Shown here piece after piece: positions 1 through 9,325 of a DNA stretch of 64,000 nt (positions are counted from its first letter, which is position 1; each line of letters begins with the position of its first letter). The stretch lies in NCBI GenBank assembly GCA_039621445.1, contig CP154955.1:38882426-38946425 (forward strand). The letters are read 5' to 3'. The DNA is from Euglena gracilis (taxonomy: Eukaryota > Euglenida > Euglenophyceae > Euglenales). Position numbers and translations under genes: made by a program. Below the pieces are notes generated by a model that ran no database searches, had not been told where the DNA came from, and saw nothing but the letters and a program-made list of their open reading frames with translations.

Positions 1-118
1 TGAAGGGCAAACGTACAAATAAGGATGGGTTGGCCATCCCAATACTGGACTGGCTTCCTCGCGGATCCTCGGGAGGAAACAAATTTGTTGGATGGCAAAA
101 CTTTCGTCTGCGACCACG

Positions 119-125
119 TATAAAA
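119..125 (+). promoter_or_regulatory. TATA box upstream of the 772-codon ORF
   Basis: A TATAAAA hexamer-plus-one lies 165 bp before the ATG at 284. Together with a C-rich segment about 30 bp downstream it could place a transcription start near 150. It may be the core promoter of a mobile element that begins left of the window. This is inferred from sequence alone. Confidence 0.4.
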
Positions 126-283
126 CTCCCTGAGCCCCAGCCGGCGGAGTCCGAAGCAGCGCAGTCTGCAGTTGAACAACCTCTAACGGCTGCATCATCT
201 ACAACGACAACAGCCAAAGCAGCAGCGAACCTGCAACCAAACGGTCGGAAGAACGTTTGTTACAACCTCTACCTACACCTACA

Positions 284-2602
284 ATGTCGGTGGAACACAC
301 TCCTGTACACTCTTCAGACTCTTCGTCCGTTTCCTCTTCTGGGTCATCCAGTGATGAGGAATTGGAAGAAGGGACAGACAATGAACACAGTACACGCTCC
401 GTCTCCTCCGCATCTGTGGAGGCTGAACCCGACGATGCCGGCGTACAACATGCTCTGAGGGCCGAAGTGCCAGCTACAACGCCTGCTCAAACACGACCAC
501 AAACACCATTGCCTGACGCGGAACCTGACGCGCCTGCAGAATTTACAATGGCCGAAGTGCCTGCAGACTCCACAACGGCCGCAGCGCCTTCGGCAGACGT
601 GGTTCCACCTACTCCCGCACATGCGGAAGCTGGACAGGAAGTAACTGATGCAGAGATAATCGCATTTCGCGAACTGATCACAAGACAACAACAGGAAAGT
701 ATCGAAAGATACCAAGACCCCGACGACGTTATACTCATACCACCACAAGTTGGACGCGCTGCAGAACGCGTCCTCGGAAGCGTCCGAAGTGGCGTAGCCT
801 CGATGGTTGCAATGGTGCGATCGAGGCCTTCTTCTTCAACGCGAAGTCCCCGTGACACGGGACTTAGCGAGAAACCCACACAAGAAGCTACGGCTTCCAC
901 CACAGCACGTGCAGCAGACGCGTCCAGTTCTACTCCTTATCTCCAAACACCCGAAGTGGTGACAACCACGGAATTGACTACGGTCGAAACAACACCACCA
1001 CATGATATAACAGCCGTAGTGGTACACACACCTGAACAGGTGGTACCAACGGCTCCTGACGTACCACCTACCACCACCCCAACGGTCAAACCTGCTCCAC
1101 AGTCGCCTGCAGAACGCCCCCTTCCGCCACAGCGGAAAGAAAAAGGCAGTAAGCCTATGACTAAACCACAGCCTGCAGAAACTTGCAAACCTGCTGAACG
1201 ACACAACGAGCCAAAACCACCTCCACCTGGGAGTGGTAGCTCATCAGGAAAGCGGGCGAAGACCCCAGCTGCTACAGCACCAACATATACCGAAGTGGCC
1301 GGGAAAAGCCGGGTCACTTCTCGAGGTAGAACTCGACAAGATACAACGTCTGAGACCTCGCAAGAGGAAAACATGCCGGTTGACGATAATGCCACCCTTT
1401 GGCAAGATGACATTATCTCCAACCTGCCGAGCGTCGAAGAACGCATTGCCATGATACAATCAGCCCGCGAACGCGTAATTTTGTTGAATAAGTGGATTGA
1501 ACCACTCTTCTTCAACGACCAGAAGCATAACTACTGTGTTCGCCATATTTGGCGATTCTACAATGCCAGATCACCAAGAGTGTTTGCCCAATACCTTGGG
1601 GAAACATTCCTGTTTGACAATAGGCCGAATGGCGAAACAACTTGGCTCTTTACTGTCTGTCACAACATTCGTAACAGCATGCCAGCTGTGCATGTCTGTT
1701 ATGCTGACAACAAACGGAAAACGTTTCGTCACAATGAGTTCGTTCCAAATACAGCCGCTTTGATTTGCGGTGATTGTATCCTTTCCTGGAGAAAACTGGA
1801 CAACTTCCAGTGGTCGGAAGATGACAGAGACCGTAACGTACCAGTTTTCTGTGTCAACTGCCTACGCGCAGACATATGGTTGCCCGCAGTTGGCGGAAAT
1901 CTCAAGATCGTACCCGGAAGTGAGGACGTTCTGGAAGATTTCCTGAATTTCTACAAAACAAAACGACAAATGTACCAACACAAAAGCTTCAAGAAAGCTG
2001 AGGCTTTTGACCGGGGCGTAATCGCCTTTGACTTCCAAACTGATTCTGGCGGAATCAGACTTGCTGTGGAATGTACAAAAGCGCGATTGCCCCAACTCTT
2101 CAATGATGATGACTGGAAACGAGTCATTTACCCACTGTTTACAAAGCCTTCAACGGTTTCGGAAACCACACAACGATGGTTATTGCCTGACTATCCACCT
2201 GAACGACATGGTTACGAACATTATTCAGAATGGGTTGGAACCATTCTGAAACCACACATAACCCGCTGTGCCTGTGCATCCCGCACGCACAACGTTGATA
2301 TCAACGCTCTGCCTGGGATGCCACCACAGGTACCAGCAAACCATCCAAGATGGAACTATTACATATGGCTTGCAACTTTTCTGAGGGTTTTCTGGGAAAA
2401 TTTGCAGATGTACCTCCACAAGCGAGCTGAAATCCTCAAAACCAAACTGCCCAAAGAAATCGAAGAAGTCAAAAGTTGGGTTATCCCACGGATCAACATG
2501 GATGATCATGACAAGGATACCCTAGACTTACGTCAACCTGAAAGGACCTTCGTACAAGACCCACACGTGGTTGAGTACTTCAAGGAAACAGGCAAACGTT
2601 GA
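284..2602 (+). CDS. Intronless 772-aa protein of unknown function, probably retroelement- or transposon-encoded
   Basis: This is the only long uninterrupted coding frame in the window. The open frame reaches back to 257, but the first ATG is at 284. The first ~370 residues are low-complexity, acidic then rich in P, T, S and A, and look disordered. The last ~390 residues have balanced composition and look folded. They contain paired CxxC motifs (CGDC near residue 495, CVNC near 523) that could bind zinc, plus several W/Y-rich segments and a charged C-terminus. Codon use is even, unlike the very GC-rich minus-strand exons. A TATA box lies upstream and a decayed DIRS-like element downstream, so a gag-like ORF1 or transposon protein is possible. 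I do not recognise the family. A short frame starting just after the stop (about 2604-2750, basic, Q/R/H-rich) could be a frameshifted extension. Confidence 0.7.
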   Translation: MSVEHTPVHSSDSSSVSSSGSSSDEELEEGTDNEHSTRSVSSASVEAEPDDAGVQHALRAEVPATTPAQTRPQTPLPDAEPDAPAEFTMAEVPADSTTAAAPSADVVPPTPAHAEAGQEVTDAEIIAFRELITRQQQESIERYQDPDDVILIPPQVGRAAERVLGSVRSGVASMVAMVRSRPSSSTRSPRDTGLSEKPTQEATASTTARAADASSSTPYLQTPEVVTTTELTTVETTPPHDITAVVVHTPEQVVPTAPDVPPTTTPTVKPAPQSPAERPLPPQRKEKGSKPMTKPQPAETCKPAERHNEPKPPPPGSGSSSGKRAKTPAATAPTYTEVAGKSRVTSRGRTRQDTTSETSQEENMPVDDNATLWQDDIISNLPSVEERIAMIQSARERVILLNKWIEPLFFNDQKHNYCVRHIWRFYNARSPRVFAQYLGETFLFDNRPNGETTWLFTVCHNIRNSMPAVHVCYADNKRKTFRHNEFVPNTAALICGDCILSWRKLDNFQWSEDDRDRNVPVFCVNCLRADIWLPAVGGNLKIVPGSEDVLEDFLNFYKTKRQMYQHKSFKKAEAFDRGVIAFDFQTDSGGIRLAVECTKARLPQLFNDDDWKRVIYPLFTKPSTVSETTQRWLLPDYPPERHGYEHYSEWVGTILKPHITRCACASRTHNVDINALPGMPPQVPANHPRWNYYIWLATFLRVFWENLQMYLHKRAEILKTKLPKEIEEVKSWVIPRINMDDHDKDTLDLRQPERTFVQDPHVVEYFKETGKR

Positions 2603-3384
2603 GGGTTTCCTGCTCCGTACAATCAGCTACGGCTGAAATGGGCGTAGTCCCACATAATGAGCGAAGTCTCGAGCGTGAATACGCACTTCATCATCGCGTT
2701 CAACACCGTTTCAAGACACAACAGCGGAATCGCCTTAAGTTCGGTCGATAACACGTTGATCGCGAAGATTCAACACCACAGACCACGGTGTCAAGTAAGA
2801 AGACGCACAAAGCACAGCATGCGCGCCAGAATTCTTTTGCGCTTTGTGCTCCAAACACGGTAACCGTAATTGGGAACCAGACCATGGTATCCTGGTACTG
2901 TCTCCCTGAACCTGGGACTGTGCCTGGAATCCCGACTGGCCTGGTCCAGAAGGGAAATCGGGCAGAGCCCTGGGAGGGGGATGTTTACCAGGCAGCCATT
3001 CTGCCATGGCACTGTGTACCAGATACAATGGGATACGGCCTACAATCTGGCTACGGCCGGGCTGTACACAGTGGCATGGTTAAACCATAAGACAAAGAGA
3101 GAATCTCAGAGCTAGCGAAAGCTTAGCGAAAGTAACTGGTTCCTAATTCAAGGTTTTTGGGTTTGGTGCTTTGCAATTCTGTTTTAGAATTCTGAGGGCG
3201 AAGTCCCATTTGAATACAAGTTTTATTTCTTTCTTTTACAAAGCTCGAAAGAGCAAAAGTCACTTTCATAAAAGGGACTGCGGTCCCACCAATTCTTCTG
3301 CTTGTGTGCTTTGCATTCAAAAGGGGAAAAGGGAAGCAAATTTTATTGTTACCCCCCCACGGTCTTTTCGGGAGGAAAGCATAA
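2603..3384. other. No gene seen; flank of the 772-aa ORF
   Basis: The first 150 bp keep the base composition of the upstream ORF and hold a 48-codon open stretch in another frame. The rest shows only short chance frames. CTGGTCCAG/CCATGG-type partial palindromes at 2880-3060 might belong to an element terminus. No RNA gene is seen. Confidence 0.4.
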
Positions 3385-4440
3385 GTAGAAAAGCCGGGGT
3401 GGGACGTACACTGTTCCGCCTCAACCTAGCACAGGGAAAGTTGCAGTTGGGGGCAGAAAAGCTAAGGATGATCAGGAGGGAAAATTGGTCACACACCAGT
3501 GACTCAGTTGCAGAAAGGTGGCCTCAATTTGGGGTGCATAAGAAGCTTCCTGGTGGGGCTGCTCTGGGAATTTACAGACACTTTGGTAGGTTTTGTCATC
3601 CTACAAGAAAAATTTGGCTGGGATCATCATGTTCCAATCTCAGAGGTGGTGAAGTGTCAAATGAGAGATGTACGAGAAAATCTTCAGACCTGGGAGGGGA
3701 GACCCTTCCCAAGCCCAGCAACCAGACACCTGGAGTCAGACAGTTCGACCTTTGGTTGGGGGGGACTAGACCTACAAACTGGCACCGAGTTGCAGAAATT
3801 TTGGCGAACAAATTCTCACTTACAAATAAATGTAAATAATTGATCGAAGCCATTCCAACTGTAAGGTCTTTGGCCAGAAAAAGCGACACAGTGTCCCTAA
3901 CAGTGGACAACAAAGTTTCCTACTACTATCTCCTCAATGGGGGGAAAGACTACCCCACCTGAACAAAGTCATCAGACCTTTTTTGAAGTGGTGTATGGAG
4001 ATGGACATCACCCTCCAAGTTCACTGGGCTCCCTCCCAAAACATGAAAAGCGATGCCATCAGCAGATGGCACTTCGACCCAGGGGACTACATTTTAAATC
4101 CCTTCATTTTCAAAAGAGTCATGCACATTTTCCAGCAGTTCATAAACCCCACTGTGACATGTTTGCATCACCAGGGAATCACAAACTTCCTCAGTTTGTG
4201 AGTCGATGGCCCCATTTTCAGGAAGTGGCCACAGACAGTTTGAACTGCCCTCTGGACATGTTCTCAGAAGTTTTATACAAACCCTGCCTGGTCGGTGCTG
4301 ACTCAGTGGATTCTGAGTTTAAAAGAACACAGACATCTAAGATGCCTTCTGATTTGCCCACTGTGGGTTTCAGCTGTTTGGTGGCCCCTGTTGATAAAGC
4401 TGCACATTCCACACATACCAGCCCTGAGAATTCTGTATTG
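3385..4440 (+). pseudogene. Decayed DIRS-like retroelement: reverse transcriptase tail and RNase H
   Basis: Fragments in two frames spell the end of a reverse transcriptase (LRMIRRE-type thumb segment near 3465) followed by RNase H. The first catalytic-acid box reads as SDSSTFGWGG near 3740-3770. The second acid box is VDNKV near 3903. A TLQVHWAPSQNMKSDAISR segment (4012-4068) matches the usual H-x-P-S/G-x-x-N-x-x-AD-x-x-SR ending. It is followed by CDMFASPGNHKLPQFVSRW (4157-4213), the linker typical of DIRS/PAT/Ngaro pol. Frame changes and stops (for example near 3840 and 3960) break the ORF, and the RT fingers and palm are missing at the 5' side. The element is therefore an inactive relic. 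The assignment rests on motif order, which continues into a tyrosine recombinase. Confidence 0.75.
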
Positions 4441-4458
4441 CCACCACATGTTCGATAA

Positions 4459-5375
4459 TTGTCATGGGCAGCCCATGAAAAAGCCAAGGTGGCACCTGGC
4501 CTGCATTTTATTGGCAGACAGTTGTTACAGAAGCAACATATTCCCCCCTCAGTGGTTGACAATTTCTTAAGTCACAATCTTTCCTTGGCGAGCTATGAAT
4601 CTGCGTTCAGGCTCCTGTGGGGAGTTTTGACCATGTCCCGGCGGGACCTCAACACCATAAGCCCAGAATTAGTCGCCTCTGGCATCATAGAATTTTTCAC
4701 CTTCAGTGTGGCCCAGGCCAGGAATGCTTATAGTGCTGTGGTCCAGCTTCCTGGTTTTCACATGTTAAGTTTTATACCCCTGTTGGCCCCCTACAAAATA
4801 CAATGGAACACATCCACCCCAAGGTATCCGTCTTTTTGGAATCCTGAATCATTACTTCAGAAGTTGGGAGCAGCACCTCCCACAGGGTGCCTCAGTGGCC
4901 TGAGGGACCAAGTCATTTTAAGTTTCAGACTCATCAGTTTGCATCGCTCGGTGGACTTGAGCAGAACCTTCCGGACAGTGTCCCAGGTCGATGGCAAGGT
5001 CTTTGTCCTGGTAAGAAGAAAGGGTTGGAGACAGACTCAGTTGGAGAAATTCCCCAAATTCCTTTATGTCCCAATATTTGCCTGGTTCAACATGAAAAAA
5101 TATATCAGTTTGACGTCTCACTGAGCCCCCCCGGGGGGACATTTATTTTTAAGTTTAAAACCTCCCTTTACCCCCCTATCGGCAAAAACCATTGGGAGTT
5201 TAACAAAACGATTGTTGGATAAACATGGGGTACCTCCCCAGTGGGCCCCCCACTCCACCAGGGGGGCAGGAGTGTACATGTATAAACTGGCAAGTTTGTC
5301 CTCTGAGGAAGTGTGCCAAATTGGAAAATGGACAAATGTGCAGGCCTTTTCTTCCCATTGTTTGCGGTTGGAAGC
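4459..5375 (+). pseudogene. Decayed tyrosine recombinase of the same DIRS-like element
   Basis: A 221-codon open stretch (4459-5124) reads as a DIRS tyrosine recombinase. It has an N-terminal SAM-like part with YESAFRLLWG and a first catalytic arginine in LHRSVDLS (4939-4962). A VDGKVFVLVRRKG strand-turn with the lysine follows. After a frame change the second box continues at about 5250: H-S-T-R at 5251-5262, then GKW, then SSHC near 5350-5362. The position where a Tyr nucleophile is expected reads Cys, so the enzyme would be dead even without the frameshift. The combination RT-RNase H-YR is diagnostic of DIRS-order elements and rules out LTR/gypsy (integrase) and LINE (endonuclease). Confidence 0.72.
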
Positions 5376-5467
5376 GGGAAAAAATGCGGGTTGTGGTCCA
5401 AAAAAAGTGGTGCACAAAGCATCACTGGGGTCTTTTGCGGAGCCGGAGCTGGCTCGGACTCCGATGA

Positions 5468-5781
5468 AGAATGATCCAGGAGGAAGGGACAGCGAAGACG
5501 GAGCACAAGACAACAGTGAGTCCGCCCCCCGACCCAGAAGGGAACAAAAAAGTCGGTCAGGCCCCCCCCAAGAAATTTCAATTCACCCACAGACAGGCCA
5601 GCAGCCCACCGCCGCCAGCCACCGAGGAGTCCGACAACATCTCCGAGTCCGCCTGCTCCGACATCTCATCGCAGCAAGAAACACCAACACCAAAAACACA
5701 AAACAACAGCCGGAAAGAGGAGCAGGACCTCACTGTTTTCTTGTGCTCCGCCTTCGCTGTCCCTTCCTCCTGGATCATTCT
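5468..5781. repeat. Inverted repeat (about 50-bp arms) after the recombinase relic
   Basis: The left arm 5468-5521 and right arm about 5730-5781 are near-perfect reverse complements; each contains GGAGGAAGGGACAGCGAA or its complement. The ~210-bp spacer is open in one frame and Ser/Gln/Pro-rich. Position just after the YR fits the inverted terminal or internal complementary sequences of DIRS-type elements, but an independent foldback insertion is equally possible. Confidence 0.6.
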
Positions 5782-5799
5782 ACACCGGAGTCCGAGTGT

Positions 5800-8762
5800 C
5801 TGTCACCTAGCACACCCAAAAAACCCACACGGCAGCGCCAGCGAACAAGGCGTGCTATCACATGGTGTTTGCGCTTCACCCTGGAGTCCCTTCCTCCCTT
5901 GGCGGCCTGCCTCGGGGGGGGGTACGAGACAGCTGTCCTTCTTTTAAAATAAGATAAGTAGGGAAAGGGTGGGCTTTGGCAGGTTTCAGACGCGGAGTGG
6001 TGGAAGGAAAACTTGATCCTTTAGGCAGATTTGTGCAACGGCCGTGGGTCGGTCCAGAACCCCTTGGGTTGGAACCTGTTTTTGCCGAAGAGGGGGTGAG
6101 GCCTGGACAGTAAAACGAAGACCTGAGGGCAATGCTTTGCTCCCGCATTGGTTAACGAAGAAAAGCAGAGCAGAAATGACAGCACTAATCAACAAACAAA
6201 CATGTTGGTGCAAAAAATGTAACAAGGCAGGCAAAGATTTATTGGCATTTTGGCGGAGAGCCTTCTCACCAGGCACCAACGTTCAGGTGTTGGCCAACAT
6301 TTCTAACATTTCTGGGTTGGGGGGGTCCGACCCCCCCCCCCCCCCAACGAGTCCTTCCCATATTTCGGGAGGCGCCAATTTCTCCCTGCGTGGTGCTGTG
6401 ATGGGTGGGGGGGCTCGACCAGGGTCCGACCCCCTACCAGGCCTTCCTGTGCAGCAGGGTTCTTCTTAAATAGCCCCAGGAAGGGGGAAGATGTGGGTGT
6501 AAAAGCCCATAGACACTCTGACGATTTGCACCCTTGTTTTTTATCTGTCTTTCATGTACACGTTTACTATTTCTTTCCATTACTTTGTCTTTGTGTTTTC
6601 CTCAGTTGTTTGCACCTTATTGTTCTGCTTTCCTGCATTCCCTCAAAATTTGACTGCAATTCCTCAAAATTTGACAATCTGGTGTGCTTTCCAGGCATCC
6701 ACTTGTGGGGGCTGACTTGTGGGGGAAATCATTTCAATTATCTCAAAAAAATACAAAGAATACCTTTTGAAAACGAATCAGTTACTATCTCCCGGGGGCT
6801 TGGCCTTTTTTGGGATCCAGCTTGAGGAGTTGATCAAAATGCACAGCACAATATCAATATAGCCCTTACCCCAACCATCCGAGATGGGGGTGTCAACATC
6901 CAGCTGTACTTCAACTTGTCAACCAAAATGACAGATGAACCCCAAACAACCCCCAAAAACCTTATTTTCTATTCTTGTGATTTTTGACCGGGTTTGACCC
7001 CTTGCAAAAATCTCAACTCAGCCCAAATTGCTTTGCAAAAATCCTGCCTGAAAGATTTGCCTGTGCTGCAGCGGACAGGGTGAGGGGTTCGCAGCCTGGT
7101 TGCAAGCTAGCTGGAAAATATATGGTGAGTGGGCTGGACCCCCTCCCGGGTGGGATCCGGCCAAGGGATCCCCTTCACAAGAGTGGTCAATCACCGTGTT
7201 GGTGCCTGTCTGCTTGCTTGCTTATGTACCCGCACTTGCACTTGCATCTGTTTGTGCGGAGGGGATCGCGTCCCACGCCACCCACACCGCCAACAGAACA
7301 CCAGTGGTAAAAACAATGGATTTCCCTCCATTGAGCAATAAATGTTTGGGGGCCCCAATGCATGTTGTATGATCGCTGCCCAATTGAGCAATTCTTGGGT
7401 GGCTGATATCTGACCCATGTCTAATGTGAATTTTCTCACAATCGCAAGCCGAGTCAATGCCAATTTTCTTCTGTGGTTTGGGTGCAATGGGCTTTTGCCA
7501 CAAGTCTTGGGCAAGCACCCAAAAATCCATCCGGGGACATTTTTTTTGGAAAAATGTTGTGTGTGTGTGTGTGTGTGATGGGGATTGACTGTCTGCAAGA
7601 AACCTGCCCACCATCCAGAAGCCAGATCCCCTCCTTGGGAAACCAAAGAATGACATGCACTGGTCGTTTCGGGTTGGTAAGAGGAATCTTCCCCGGCGTT
7701 CATGGGAAATGCATGGCTCTGAAGGCTGAAGGTGGGATGTTGTCACGGCAGCAATCACTCACCCTTTTTCGAACCCATTGCTGACACATTGCAAGCTTCC
7801 TCTTTCTCTGAATTCGTCTTGGCCAAGAGGGCAAATAAATAACAGGGCCCAGCTTTGGGATCGCCAACACCCATGGGTGACATGCCCAAATGCAAAGCAG
7901 ATCGGCCAAAAATTGGAATAGAATCTGTTGTTTTTGAAAGATGGTGAATAACAAAAAATGAAAAATAATGGTGAATAACTATCAATCAACAATAAAAATA
8001 TAATAAAGAATGCAGAAAAATTTGCAACATTTGAAGAGTTTCGAGGGAAATTTTGAAGAAATGTGACAAATACAACAACATGTAGAAAATTTTCTTTAAA
8101 AACAAATTTAAAAAAATTTTCTTTGAAAACAAATCTAAAAAATCAAAAAAATAAAACATAAAAATGAAAATAAAAAATGCTTCATAATTGAAGAAAATAT
8201 GCAAACAACAATGCACATGTACTGGGGGGGAAAACGAAAAATTATGGGATTATGGGGGTAAATAAATCACTGGACAAAAATGCAAAATGACAACAATTTT
8301 ACTCACACAAAGAAGATTCTGAAATCCTGATATCACAAACATCACATCCAAAAAGGATGGATGTGACCATGGATGCTGGAGAAATTACAAAACAAACACT
8401 AAACCAGCATAAAATGTGCAAAACAAAACAAAACAACAGCATAATATCAGCACCCCACAATTCCCCCCTGGTTGGATTCAACCGCCCAACCTGTGGACTG
8501 TTGAGGCCAACGCACGTACCATTTGGCTTGGCTTGTTGGGCCAACATAGCTCGGGCCAACAAGCCTGGGAGGGGGTTGAGAGTTTCCCAGAATACAACGG
8601 AGTCACTTCTTCCTCCAGTGAACTTCCTCCGTTGGTTAGTTTCGTTCGACACTCTGTCCCCCGCTGCAGATAAAATCCGGGTCACAACCGCACCCCAGCC
8701 AATCCCCCTTGTCCAACAGCTACTAATGTTCACCTCCCAACAGGGTGGTGGTCGTCAAGCAC
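5800..8762. other. No gene seen; low-complexity non-coding DNA
   Basis: Only short frames, homopolymer C/G runs (for example 6336-6350) and A/T-rich stretches (7950-8210, almost pure A/T) occur. Nothing with codon structure or a known RNA fold is seen. Confidence 0.45.
7559..7578 (+). repeat. (TG)n microsatellite
   Basis: Ten uninterrupted TG units. Confidence 0.95.
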
Positions 8763-8770
8763 CTCCAGAC

Positions 8771-9107
8771 CATACCATTGCCTAGCGACCCTGGGGGGGG
8801 GGGGTCACTTTCCACTCTGAAAAAAAAACCAGTCAGTCACTTTCCCCCAAAAAAACCAGTCAGTCACTTTACCCCCCCCCCCAGGGGGGATCGGCCACTC
8901 TTCAGGAGGCAATGAACATTTGCCAAAAAAGTGTCAAAAAACCCCAAAATTTCCGGCGCCTTCGGCACCAGGGAAGCCACTTTTTAATTTTCGGGCCTAC
9001 CCCACCCCGGGGGGGGGGGTTCTCTCGGCCAGAAAACCAGTCAGTCACTCTGAAAACCCCAGTCAGTCACCCCGGGGGGGGGGGGACAGGTGTTAAGCAA
9101 TGGTATG
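8771..9107. mobile_element. hAT-like MITE, copy 1 (337 bp)
   Basis: The ends are exact inverted repeats: CATACCATTG at the left and CAATGGTATG at the right. The element is flanked by a perfect 8-bp target duplication CTCCAGAC at 8763-8770 and 9108-9115. An 8-bp duplication and CA...TG ends are the signature of the hAT superfamily. The inside is non-coding, with repeated CCAGTCAGTCAC units, C/G runs and a GGCGCCTTCGGCACC stem-loop. A second copy lies at 47237-47553. Confidence 0.85.
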
Positions 9108-9236
9108 CTCCAGACAGTTGGTGTTTTAGTGGTGTTGTCGGGATGCGTTGGGATTTGTCGAGATTTGTCAGGACTTGTCGGCTTTTGAACACTGGAGGTG
9201 GGGTCCCAGCCACATCTTTCGGAAGGATCTGATCCG

Positions 9237-9325
9237 ATGCAAATGACATATGTCAAACAATGTGGTTGACACATTGTGTTTGACACACGATGTGTTGAAC
9301 ACATTGCGTGTTTAACACAATGTGT
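9237..9325. repeat. Tandem degenerate TTGACACA/AACACAATGTGTT units
   Basis: About five 16-18-bp units alternate CAATGTGTTTGACACA-like strings. Each is partly self-complementary, so the block can fold into serial hairpins. Confidence 0.6.

Noticed and set aside
3171-3839. 222-codon plus-strand ORF as an intact gene
   Set aside because: Its first half is chance sequence; its second half is the wrong frame over the RT/RNase H relic.
5212-5952. Single 246-codon gene
   Set aside because: The first third is the out-of-frame end of the recombinase relic, the rest crosses the inverted repeat; not one gene.
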